A stretch of 64,000 bases of DNA from Sarcocystis neurona (taxonomy: Eukaryota > Apicomplexa > Conoidasida > Eucoccidiorida > Sarcocystidae), in assembly GCA_000727475.1 (NCBI GenBank), contig KL647293.1:3725056-3789055 (forward strand). Reading direction: 5' to 3'. Below the pieces are notes generated by a model, which saw only the letters and a program-made list of their open reading frames with translations, did not search any database and was not told the origin of the DNA. Of this stretch, positions 22,096 to 34,189 are shown one piece after another. The translations under genes and the position numbers were made by a program. Position 1 is the stretch's first letter. Each line of letters begins with the position of its first letter.

Positions 22096-25000
22096 ATGCT
22101 TCCAGCGGGGTGCCGCCTGCTGTGAAGACTCTTCATCAATCCGTCGATAAGGAAAGATCTGCTGCTGCTGTGATGCCGTGCAACAGAGGCAGAAGCCGCG
22201 GCCCTGCAGCTCGCGCTTCCAGCACCTCCGTCCACCAGCGCACTGCATCTCAAAAAACTTCATGTTCACTAAGAGACGTAGGCAAACAGATAGATACACG
22301 CGTAGATCTTCATGTGCAGGCACCGACACACGCGGAGATCAACGTATACATTTACATATATATATATATGTATAGGTAGATAGATAGATAGATACATAGA
22401 TAGGTAGATCTACTTCTACGTACGTGAGGGTGTATATCTATCTGTCTATGTGTCTCTCGCTCTCTACAAATATATATATGTATGTATATATGGATGGAGG
22501 AAGTAGCAGCGCGTTCGTCAAAAGGCAACTGTAAAATTTTGTATTTTTCCTACGTTGTACACGTACGTACCTACGTAGGCATACCCGTATAAATGTAGAC
22601 CATCCCAGCTCATATAAAGAACGTATTCACTTACCTATTTGTGAATCTGTGCGAATGTGTGTATGCCCGCGTACATACAAATACACGTACAGAGTGTCTC
22701 TCTATATGAGATGTGACTATCCACATATGTGTGTATATATACGTACAGAAGGAAGTACATACATTTAGATACGCATCTGTGTGAACAATCTGCACAGACA
22801 AATGCGTGTGTATCTGAAGTCGTCCAAGTATACATACGCGCATACGAACATACGTGTATATGCCTGTGTGAGGACGTGAATCCAGAAGTCACTCGTACGT
22901 CTAGATATATACACATACATACGTTTATATGCATGTCCACGTGCCCGTCTGTGAAAGGATACACAGCGCTTCCTATGAATACAAAGAAATATACAAGCAT
23001 CCCTTGATGACGAGATGCAGCTCTTGACATACAAACGTCCCCTAGAAGGAGAGAGGATACTCAAGTGGTAGCAGCTCAAGAATCGTCCTTATGCTAACAA
23101 AGGTGTAGTGCAGCGACAGCGGAATAGAACGTTACGACGCATGGAAAGAAAAACAAGCCATTGCCGCGCAGACGACTTTTCTCTAAGTTTACGGACTCAC
23201 CTCAGTTTTAGTAATCTATCCATTTGTTCGAAGGCGTGAAGACAGGGAGTGTTAGTTCTTCCGGATCTGTTAGACGAACGCTGGTGTGTTTGGCCAGTCG
23301 CCGGAGAACACTCACCTCAAAACTCTCGTCAAGTTCTAGAAGTGTTCGCGAGATGAACGTATAAGAAATGAAGGCCGGACAACCTCCGCTACTTCCGCAG
23401 AGGACACATGCAGACGCCACGGTATTTAAGGGGAGGATCTGCAGTGCTGTCTCGTCCTTCGAAGCGGGTTTGTGTAGACCTAACTCACTGGCTTTGTCGT
23501 GGAATAAAATTTCACATCACGTTCGGAAATATGTATTGGTATGCGCTAAAAAATCTGTGTCTATACATATATATATATGTATATGCGTATGTAGTATTAT
23601 TTTCATACTCAACATGTCAAATATGTGTAATGTATTATAGGTGCGTGTGCAGATATGGATGTATATGTGTGCAGAGAGCGAGGCCTCGCGTCTCCGTCTA
23701 GGTGTGAGTGTTTCTGTGTACAACTGTCTGCCTCGTTGCTGCTAATACATATCTAGTACATTTCTATCCCTTTTTCTGGTGGTGGTGTGCTGCAGGCAAC
23801 AGCTCTGTGCAAACTGCTGCAGAACCAGGCGCTTATCCTCGAAGATGTGAAACTCATTTTGAAGCACCTCGCCAAGCAGGTTTAACCTTCTTAAATCTTC
23901 AAGCAGCGGTACACACGCGTACATACGATATATTTGTTTTGCTGGATGCGAAAATACACATATATGTTTTCAGACATTACGTCTCCTATGGCGTCTGCTG
24001 GAATTTCCCAACAACAGATGTCGTGTAAACAGATTCTTGTTTATACACGTGTATATATACGCATATGTTTGTTACGTGGTTTACAAAGAGATGTTGCATA
24101 TTTGAATATCAAATTCTTATCTCAATTTTTTTCAATAACGTTATACATTGCTGTGGCTGTATGCGCACTGTCACATGCAGTCTTCAGCGCCGTGCCCTAT
24201 TTTCATCCCCCTTGGGGCAGTGCGCATTCACGCGCTGCAGGAAAAAACGAGGATGGCTACGTGCTGGACGGTTGTACGTCAAGCAAGATTTTCCCGCGAG
24301 TGCAGGACAACGCAGTGGCCTTTTATTTTGGATGCCGTGTTGGCACAAGAGGTGAAGCGTTGCAGGCAAGTGTGAAAACTTCATGAATACATCCACTGAT
24401 GTCTTTTTGGAGGAAGGGTTTCCACGTGATAGGCTTGAGGTAGACGTGCACGTATATATATGTGTACAATACTGTGTATATACATGTTTATACCGATGCT
24501 TTCATGATGTGTACGTGAGGAGATCGTACGCGCCTATACAGGGGTCGCTTCTACACATACACACGTGCATTATCACGCATAGACGTCTCCGATAAACATT
24601 GATATCCCGGAATCTAAAAGTATGACAGTGAGACTTGCTTGCACGTGCCTGCGTGCACGCTGGAGATTTTGACGCGGCGGGGCGTGTGTGTTTCTCAAAG
24701 GTGTGCATCATCTGTGTAAAGGTACGTACTGACCAAGGCTGCAGCTGCTGCTCGAGGAGATTGCTCACAGCATGCAAAAATTGAAGTTTTAGTTACTCTT
24801 TTGCCAACCCCGTAGGTATGAATGTAAGGGTAAGACATAAAAACTACAAGTGCATACAAATGTGTACCATCTGCGAACACGTGCGTTGAGTGTACACTGA
24901 TGCACGTATGCATACGTGTGCCTACCTGCGCCCTCTGTGTGTACATTTATACATATATATATGGATGGTTCTATGCGTATATACGTCTTGAGACACCTGA

Positions 25001-25344
25001 TAAAATCAGAACGAACAGAGAACATATTTGCTTTAGAAGGTGTTACTCCTCTGCAACCGCTTGACAGTAAAAACAGTGCGCAGAGAAGTGACCCAGGAGA
25101 ACTGAAATGACGCTGCAGCCTGCAAAAGCTGAGGTACATGCAGATAGCCGCACCAGACGGAACGTCAGCGGTTGCGAACGTAGAGTGGCCTCTACAGAAA
25201 CACATGGACTTGCCTGGTTATGTGTATTCTTACACAGACAGTACTTCTCGACATTTTGGCACTCGCACTGTGACCCTGAACACGACCCATGGATACGGGC
25301 ACGCGTATATTCTGCTGTATGCTACAACTGTAGTGTATTCGTGA
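22096..25344 (+). CDS. Candidate four-exon 3' part of an unrecognised gene
   Basis: Four short exons can be joined in phase: 22096-22277 (strong CTTCTCTGCAG acceptor, Ser/Ala/Arg-rich peptide beginning DASSGVPPAVKT), 23796-23879 (helical peptide containing LLQNQALILEDVKLIL), 24181-24351 (starting SSAPCPIFIPLG) and 25144-25344 (starting IAAPDGTSAVANVEW, ending YILLYATTVVYS then TGA). After the first acceptor all junctions are phase 0, with donors GTAGGC, GTTTAA and GTGAAG. By my count 19 of 28 third positions in the second exon are G or C, against 5 of 27 in the overlapping frame, which favours this reading. I do not recognise the protein. The 5' end is missing. The donors are imperfect, so one or more joins may be wrong or the whole may be a relic. 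Confidence 0.35.
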
Positions 25345-26954
25345 GCAGTGCAGTGGATTCTGATACCCACTTTGCACATAGGTAGGCGCTGCTGTGCAGA
25401 AGAGGTGCAAACGACTACGGAAACCGTCTAAATGTTGAATTTAAGAAACCTATGTCAACGACAATGCAGGACTCGTCACATAGCTAAAACGGAACTTGCA
25501 GACAAGTATTCATATTGGGCTACAACTTCTAGTGCAAGCGGTAAGGAGCGGAGATCCAGAAAGGAACAACATCAGTAGTGGCGAACGAAAATCCCCGGCT
25601 GGACATGAAATATATGTACTGAAACAATCGCCAACGTCGTGCGTCTGAAGAAGTGCGTTCCCCTGTACGTAGCGATGGACTCCAGACGCGCGTTTCTAAA
25701 CGAACGACGCTTACATAAACGAAACAAGGGAAAGGATTGTTCAACGTATCATTCCGTCCAATTATCTTTTCTGCCCTGTGATGGTGATCTTATTATATCG
25801 GATGTCCGGTGTACTGTGCGAGTTGTGCACCTCTACGTAGATAGACAACTGTAATGCGGGAAGCACTGTCCTCCACATGCAAACACTGCACCTTCAAGCT
25901 TTCATTTCGGGGCAAGGTTGCCTACTGCGTACTGTGCACTGTGATCTGAACAACACAACGATAGCAAAGTCATGTCCGTTGAAGCATAGCCTGATGTTTC
26001 CTGTGCTTGGCGTAGGGCGACACGTGAAACTCCTGACAAATCACATGTCATCCTCCGCCAAGCAAGACTAAGTTCTCCTCCGTATATTTTTTGAGACGGG
26101 ATGTCTCGCTTGCGCTTTGGATTTCCACCTCATGGAGGACTTGAAAAAACAAAACTTTTACGGATAGAGGGGATCAGCAGATGTCGTGCATTTCCACGCC
26201 ACTAGAAGTCTAGTTTACCCCACTCTCTCGATTTCGCTTTCAACTGCCGGTAGCCTGGAATTCGTTCGCAGTATATGCTTGGCCTATGCTCATGAGGCCA
26301 GAAGTGTTATAATCAACCAGGGCTACAACACGCCTTAATTATCTCCACGTGGGCATCAGACCAAGGGACTGACGGGTTTTATGGAAGAATTTGTCGAATA
26401 GGTTTTCAACTAGAATGTGGGAGACAGGTTGATATAATAGACATCTCAGGTACCACTAGAACAGGACAATTCTGCACAACCACATTCTCATACGGACTCT
26501 GAGTACACCTGGAGAACGCCCGCGCGGAACAGACGTGACGGGCTGTTTCAGTTGTGCTCCGCACCCTTGGAGGCAGAAAGACAACGACCACCCTGATCTG
26601 ATACCGAATGAAACAGTGTCTGGGTCTCTTCCCTGACATAACTCTTCGTTACAATGTAAAAGTGGAAACACATATCCATGCCTATTTTCACCATATTTGG
26701 GGCTGCTAGGTACTCTCACGCGCATCGCAGGGAAGAGGCACGCACACAGGGCGGCTCCCTTTTTACTAGAGCGCACACGGAGCGTGTGATGCGGAGATTG
26801 TTCCTCCCACGAAAGATTCAGGTGGACGCGTTCCACGAAGAAATAAGCTGACTCCGTATTCGTACACTTGTACTGTAGCTGCGGATCGAATTCACGAGAA
26901 GAGGCATACAGTGAAAGGTATGAGGTGCCCAGAGTTAACCTGATTGAATCACAG
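25345..26954. other. No confident gene; stray open frames
   Basis: Plus-strand frames ending near 25854 and 26071, and a 126-codon minus-strand frame at 26456-26836, have plausible amino-acid composition and several Cys. They lack ATG starts and splice partners I can defend. They may be gene relics. Confidence 0.3.
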
Positions 26955-27431
26955 CTGCGGACGAATGCCCTCCGCCTGTACGCTGCGGTTTGTTCTACGA
27001 GGACATTTCAAAGGGAAGCCTTCTGGAACTACGTGAGTACTTCCAGCGATGACGTGAATACAAGGCACTTTACTGGAGACGATAAAGAGGCTGATACATT
27101 TTGCAGACTTCGACGAACAGAAACTTCCCCAGGATACTCTAGTTGCTGGCAATTCTTTTGGATGCCGTATTCATTTCACAGCGCAGAAAGGTACAGTATC
27201 ATGCAAGAGAAAACAGCGACGAAAGGACAAAGGGTGTGCACGTTATGGTATGCACGTTATCGCTTGTAGTCGTTGGCGACTTCGCCTGTACCCGTCCTAC
27301 GTACAGTACACTTCATTGTAGGAAACGATGCACACACGCATTGCAGCGTTGCGCTGTTACAAATGCGCGTATGCAAAAGAAGCGAAATGGAAACACTTAT
27401 GGCACGGGAACATGTGCAGAACAGCTGGTGA
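26955..27431 (+). CDS. Candidate three-exon fragment of a small Cys-containing protein
   Basis: Three exons join with consistent phase 1: 26955-27032 (begins ADECPPPVRCGLFYED, donor GTGAGT), 27107-27190 (acceptor ATTTTGCAG, peptide QDTLVAGNSFGCRIHF, donor GTACAG) and 27322-27431 (acceptor CATTGTAG, peptide NDAHTHCSVALLQ, ending HVQNSW then TGA). Six Cys and a mix of polar residues suggest a small secreted or surface-type domain. Multi-exon surface antigens with few conserved Cys are common in Eimeria, but I cannot match this to a named family. A signal-peptide exon was not found. A donor just before the TGA (GTGAAT at 27428) would allow further exons. Confidence 0.35.
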
Positions 27432-30400
27432 ATGTCAGGACAATGCTTTTTAAGTCCGGAAAGCAACCTCAACTGGCAACGAGCACGAGTTTGGCAGAGA
27501 ACTCAGTGGTCCACTTTCAGTAGGAGTGCAGACAGAGAAGCATGCTTTTTTTGATTGCAGCGTCTGTAGCACCGACGTACGCCTCGCACACGTACGTATT
27601 TATATCCGTGTGTCCCTTGGTATACTTGAATGTGGAGGCCGGATACGCACATATGCACAAGAATGTGCTGATATCTCCTGCACATACTGGCGCCAGTTGT
27701 ATCAACTCTAGAACGGCTGATATGAACAGTCGTTTACTCCCTATTTAAGTGCTTAAAATTTACAGGAAACCTCCGATGTGAATATGCAAAATAGCCCTTC
27801 CACTGCATATCATTACAACCTCTGGGTACTACTTTGTGAAACAAACATGATTACCTGCAAAATGGACACTTCTCTGTCTGTACTTACTCTGTGGCCGAAT
27901 TTGCATTGCGGTGGGCAGTTGTCGAACTGCGAATTCTAGCGTTTGAAGGTACGGGCAGCTCCTAGTTGAACTGATTTAGAGCTGCAACATGCTCCCACAC
28001 GTACTTCAAGAAGTGCCATCTCGCAAAGCACACTGTCGAGCGTTGCGTATTAATTTGCAACAAAACAGGCAGAACGGCTACTTAGAAACAGATTAGTGCT
28101 GATGCGCCTCTTTGGTCAGCGCTTCTGAAGATAATCACTTCAAAAAACGACGCGTAATTCGAGTCGAGGTCGCGTGCGTATAGCTACAGTGAACCGCAAC
28201 GCAGAAAAAAGGGGTTTTCTCCTTCCATGAAGTTAGTAGTCTCTTCGTATACGTGTGTCGTCGTTGCGGTACTAGAGTCGGTTTCTCTATCTCAAGAACC
28301 ATACGCAACACTTCACGGTCCATACAACCTGGAACGTGCCTGACGAGCGTCAAGGATGTAGCTGCAAACTGGCTTTCAGACAGGAACACTCAAAGTTAGT
28401 TCTGTCCAGTCACTTGCAGGTCTGGGTGTAGCGAAATTTAAAAACACCGTGTACACTCTACCGTTCCAGTTTTTCACCAAAAAAGAAAACCTACTGGGTA
28501 ATCCATGGCTCAAATGTCAATTGCTGTGTGAGTCTACCAAGCTGCTTACCAAGTTTATGTCGGCCTGACGCATCGTAGTCCTCCTTATGGAGTGAAGTAG
28601 GTCTATAAGTGATGTGCACGTCACTCATCATTTACTGCAGATTTCGAATTGAGCCAGCCACACGCTCGTTTTGTAAACTGGAAACAAATTAAATAACTAG
28701 GACGCTCTGTGAACTTTTTTTCTACAAAGTTGTTGTATGGCCATCGAAGAGGCAGGCTAGCTTGCTGTTTTTTTGTCTTCGTCCGCCACAGAATTAGCCT
28801 CCTCGTATACGCGACAACGGTCTGGTGAGAGACTAATCTCGAGGTGTGGAATGATGTGCAACAATGCCACCAGGCCGCGTGGCTATGTCAGGTTCAGGTC
28901 AATTTTGAGAAGGTTCACATCTGTAACTGCAAATGTGCGTGGAAAGTGCCTTTGCAGAGACTTTCCCTTTAAAATACTTCGATCTGGGAAATGTCAAGGC
29001 TTCAGCAAAGTTGGATTTAGTTTACTGTAGCCTAGGCTGAAAAAAAAGGGAAGGCTCACGTTGATGGTTGCTGAACACGACTGAAAAAAACGGAAGGGTT
29101 CACCTTGATGGTCGCTGAATACGAAGCGAATTTGCCGAAATACAGCGCCGTGCCCAGCTTTTTTGCGCCTGTCGAAAGCGAGTGCCGCAAACTAAAGAAC
29201 TAACAAAGTCGTGCGTCCAATTCTGTTGCGCGCCACGTCTGCAGACGGATTGGTGCTATTCACACTGCTGCACACTTCTATCAACACGAAAGTGCTTTGA
29301 TTCTATACAATATATCCTTGACCTTCTTCTGCTTTAGTATGGGGGCTGTGGTCGTTGAAGCGCATGTTCTTGTAAGGTGTGGGTTGCTAAGCCTAGACAG
29401 CCTCGGCAGCAGATCGTACGGGTTGTCACAGGCTTGCCCCATCTTCGTGAACATCCGAGCATTACAGTAGACGCCGCCAGCGCCTCCTGCTCTTCATGGT
29501 GCACGTAAAGTGGAAGGCCGATAGAAGGGTATGGATAATTTTTGCGCTACCGCGATACCATCTCAGTTCATTTCCGTAATTTCTACGAGCAACAATTGAC
29601 TTCAGTACTCCCCAGATACTACGGAGAAGGGAGAGTCTACGTGTCTGACAGTATCCCCGTAAACACGTTGTAAGCGCAGTTGTTTCTTGTACAGAAGCTT
29701 CAAGGCCTTCTGCACCTTGTAGATGACAGTTCAGTGTTTCAGTGGGTATTTTTTTTGGGTACCAGGTCAGACACAATTGAGCGCGTGTGCGGCAGTCACA
29801 CTGCTAAAGCCACAACCCGGCTGTAGTTTCCTCATTACTGCTACAAGCATTGAAGCAGTGAACATCGTTGTTGAGTACATGGTCACCGTCGAACAGAGCT
29901 AGCAAGATTATCTACGTTTGATTTATTGAAGATATCGCTTTGGTTGCGACTCTTTAGTGTACCTTTGTTACTAAACGTCCTCAAGAGGTACGCGCGCGCA
30001 CGGATTTACTCATCTCTCTCGTCTCTCACTTTAACTGCGTGTGTGTGAGACGAGTTCGTTACACATATCTAGCGTACAAGTCAACACCTCTTCTCCGTCA
30101 AGGTCTCAGAAACGAGCATATATGCTCTGTCCACAGAATGTTGCGAACACTTCAGACGCTTCCTTCGCCCAGCTGCTCATGTAGACAGATGTACACAAAC
30201 GCGAAAACGCCCGTGGACTTGTCTCGTTGTTCACAACGGTGCGTGCGACTGCTTTTTCTTTGACGTACCTTGATCCATTCCTTTATTAATCGATGAATCA
30301 ACGAAGTACAAACCTGCCTATAATGCTATATAGATGCCATCAGAAAACAGGACAAGACATATGAGTGGAGAATCTGATTACGTGGAAGACGAAAAGTGAG

Positions 30401-30479
30401 AGTGGGTGTACAACTAGATGGATCCAGACCACGTTTTGTGGTCAAAAAACCGGGCAATTTTTACCCGTGTGTCTCTTAG
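27432..30479. other. No supported gene; one 44-bp tandem duplication
   Basis: AT-richer DNA without long frames. A plausible exon-like stretch lies near 28265-28385, peptide around TCLTSVKDVAANWLSD, without clear splice partners. A 44-bp direct repeat sits at 29037-29124. Confidence 0.35.
29037..29124. repeat. 44-bp direct tandem repeat (2 diverged copies)
   Basis: Copies at 29037-29080 and 29081-29124 both read CTGAAAAAAA, then a GGAAGG-like block, then TTGATGGT and GCTGAA. They differ at about six positions. Confidence 0.8.
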
Positions 30480-30972
30480 GATAGAAGGCACCGAGAAACT
30501 TGTGGACGATGTCCAGCGTATGAGAGCCCAGTGTCAGGGCGAATCATCGGAGTGCGGTGACGGTATGGAGAAAAGCAACAGAATGGATTATTGTTGATTC
30601 TGCATTCCGGTCTTGATACGTACGTCAGTTTTTATGAGCACACGCTGTATACATAATGCCTTCATACGCACTCGTACAAGCAAAAATATTCGGAGGCTTC
30701 GTCATCAGGCTGTATCTCTGCAAACGCAGAATCTCCAAACGTTACACCTGTAGACGCCGGTTTTTGAAATACATGTGCTTCGGCGTTCACACATTCTATG
30801 CAAACGGCTACTGTCAAAGAGAGTCAAAGACGACTCGAGCATTCGGTTGGACGCACCAGCGCTGCACAGCATATACATATTTCTGGGTGGGGAAAACGAG
30901 AGTGCTCGTTCGGGGCGCGTCACCGACGAGCCGCGCACGCTTCTACCCCTGCTGGCATCAGCATTACTTTAG
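30480..30972 (+). CDS. Candidate three-exon 3' end with hydrophobic tail
   Basis: Exons 30480-30562 (acceptor GTGTCTCTTAG, peptide IEGTEKLVDDVQRMRAQC, donor GTATGG), 30709-30749 (acceptor CGTCATCAG, Cys and Ser/Asn-rich, donor GTAGAC) and 30820-30972 join in phase. The last exon has GC-rich third positions, an acidic/polar body containing IYIFLGGENESARS, and ends LLPLLASALL then TAG. A short hydrophobic C terminus after a polar spacer is what a GPI-anchor signal looks like, as in apicomplexan surface antigens (family knowledge). The last acceptor has a poor pyrimidine tract. Upstream exons, including any signal peptide, were not identified. No family assigned. Confidence 0.35.
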
Positions 30973-31599
30973 ACCATCAGCTGGGCAAAGATATCACAGA
31001 GTTGCACTTGTAATTCTACAACTTGCAGTGTTATGCTTCAAGGCTGCAGACGAAACTCATTGGGTCAAGGCACGCTAAATTTTTACCTTCGAGGTAACAA
31101 AAGCAAGGCCGTGTGAAGTGACCCTCGCAAACCCAGGCTGGTCTAAGAGCAGTCCGACTGATACGCACGTTCGTGGTATCCTTGACACGGACCTGTCGCC
31201 TACACGCGCGCAGAACGGTGGAAGTTCTTCGTGCCATAACCCCACATTGAGTGTTGTTTCGCGTTCCTGGAAGCCAAGAACGTGTGCTTAGGACACTACT
31301 CGGCAAGGCATTCACTTTCTGAGAGCCACTACTCAATAACGAGAAGATCAGCTCTCAGTAGGACTAAGTTTTGACCTGACCAAAAAGATACCTCAAACCA
31401 AAATCTTCAACTTAACGAATACGCCAATTAGATTAGCGGTCAAGTTGATATCTGCCAAATTAGCAGTGCATATATATATATATATGTATGTATATGTAGG
31501 TGCTGGATTAGCTTGTTGTTTCAAGGATCCATGAGCCTACATTAGTCGTTGAAGGACCCCGCGGGCTGCTAGATCTGCGCAAGCCTCCCAGTGTCCACA

Positions 31600-34155
31600 A
31601 TGGCCTGTAAAGAAAAGCTGAGGACGATGTGTGTGAACAAGGTTTTCTTTCTGACAGTTGTCGCTTTAAATCTGGACCCCCTGTGGGTCAAGGCACAAAT
31701 TCTGATACTGGAGCCTTCAGGAGCAGCACGGAAAAATAATGGAACAATGATTGAAGGGTCGACGGCTTCCTTCGGCGCCCCGGTCAGTTTCATTTTTTAG
31801 CCTGCTTTTCACTCAGTTGAGGTGGCGTGGAAACTGAGGTGCACACAACTGCAGACAAGTTATTTTACACACAGCTGCTGTGCAGTCGAATCAGTGGATC
31901 ACATGTGGACTTGTTTCCGAGAGGGTTTCTTTTCGCGCAGTTGCATCACACTTGAAAAAGGCACAAACATATATACGAACAGATCACATAAGTCGGCTAG
32001 GTGAAGCCAATCTGTATTTTCGTGTTGAGTGGAAACATGAAGTTCTGGCCTGGCACCGTTTCAACGACGCCTCCTCATTACTGCGTCTTTTTGTCACATC
32101 TAGGTCCACCCACGCCCACGGCTATAGTATGCATCAGCAGAAGCCCACATGCAGATCCTGTCACGAGTACTTAAGAGAGCACACGCGTCACTTTAGGCTG
32201 TGCACGCTGCATGATAAATCTGGGATTGTCAGACGGTTCCTCTGCATCGTGAGATGACAAAGGATTAGGGGGAGGCTGTCCCTCAAACAAAAAATGACAC
32301 GAGCCTACAAAGAGACAAACGAAGAAAGGGAATCGAACGAGCAAAAAATAAACAAACAAAGACAGACAGACAGACACACAACATACAACACACGCACACA
32401 CATGCACAAATATCCGCAGATTCATCTCTACGTGCGCATACGTATAGTGTACTGGAGCTGCGCAGCAACCCGAAGGTGTGTTTGTTCTCTCTCATTTCGT
32501 GTCGTTCCTTCTTGTACCCGGCAACGCGCGCCTGAGTGTTTACTTTGAACTGTGGCCACACAGTTTTGTCGCTGTTTCTGTGCAACTGTGTGGGGACAGT
32601 TTTACGGGGAACGCGTTGAAGGAGAACTACTATTTTTTGACGTAAATGGGTGCCAGCCAGAACAATATACTCTCCCTACAGAAGTTTCGAATTCGACGGA
32701 GACGACAAGAACCAACTTTATCGTGATGCTGCGACGTGGATCGTGTAATTTTGTAGCGAAGGTGAAAATTGCACAAACTAAAGGAGCAAAGGCTGTTATT
32801 GTGGCGGACACGAAGGGCTCGCTATCCACCAAGAAGGAGATACAAAGGATAATTGTGTCTGATGGTAAGGAAAATTCATCTGGGTCTCAGCAACATGTGG
32901 AGATCTCACATAGCCATGCAGACTGTTGACTAGTACAGGCTGCGGATACTGGGCCTCGCATGCAGTCGCGCGCAAACACGAGGTTGGTCCATCTGCAACG
33001 CACCAGAAAAGGGGGTTAAAAAAATTGTGCAGTACTTGACGTCTTTTGGATTGGAAGAACCGGATGCTGTGTACGCATGTGTACAAAAGTTATGGCTGTT
33101 GCAAGTATATGCCTGTCTGCCCAAGATGGTGCACAGGCGTGTACGTGCGTGGGCTCATCACCGTGAATTGCCCGCGTGGGTGTACATGTATATATATACA
33201 TATATATTGCCCGCTTGGGTGTACATACATATATATATATGTATGTATATATATATATATGTATGTATGCACCCTGGAATATGATGAGGCACAGGCACAA
33301 GATTCCATGCCGCACGTGCGGACACCTACATGTACGCAGAGAGAGAAAGGTAGGCAAATAGAGAGTAAACCTGCTCGTTCGTAAATCCGTGTACATACGT
33401 GCAGGTGTGTGGTAGAACGTGTGTGCCCTCCTGTGCCATGATCTACAAATAGATATGCGTATTCGAGTGTTCACGCACTCCGTGAACGTGTGTACACAAT
33501 GACATGTATTCGTGTAACACCGTTGCACTGTTACACATAGAGAAGTGCGGTTACCCTCAGTGTATGTGTGATTTTGTGTAGCCATAGTTTTTGTACGTAT
33601 GCGTACCCGTTCGCCGTATTCTGCTGCGACTGATCAAAATACGTCTGCCCTACGGTACATGCACATGCTCATGCAAGTCTACGTGCTTGTACACCCAGAT
33701 GGTTGGGGAGAGGCAATCAATGTCCCTTCGATTTTGTTGAGCGACGAAGATGCAAATTTTTTGATTTCTGCTGGCGACGGGATGTACGAAGCAAATCCAC
33801 CGGAGACCCGCCCAGAAAGGAAAAATGGAAGAGGAGTGAAAACTGTTATTCTTGAGCTAGTCTGGTCTCTGCCGAAGGACCATGCTGTACAAGTGGATAT
33901 ATGGACTACGCCTTCGAGTATCCAGTCATCGAAATTCATGAAAGAATTTGCTCCTTTCGCGCATGCGTTCAAGGATAAGGTAAGTGTGAAGAAACTGTTA
34001 GACTGGAAAAGAAGGGGTACCGCGGGCACTTAAATTCACGAACCTTCAAAACAAGTCACACCTGCGCACATGTGTGCTGTTACATGTGTTTCACACGGAG
34101 ACTGTGTACCTACAGCTCGCATGGTTTCCCGCCTGCATACGTATATATATATAGA

Positions 34156-34189
<34 letters not shown>

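Noticed and set aside
23796..23879. Alternative frame of this exon aligned with the 26.96-kb exon
   Set aside because: The apparent similarity relied on a frame with AT-rich third positions (5 of 27 G/C). The phase-0 frame has 19 of 28 and fits its neighbours.
26456..26836. 126-codon minus-strand frame with several Cys
   Set aside because: Plausible composition, but it starts with GTG, its first ATG is about 38 codons in, and no defensible splice sites or family are seen.
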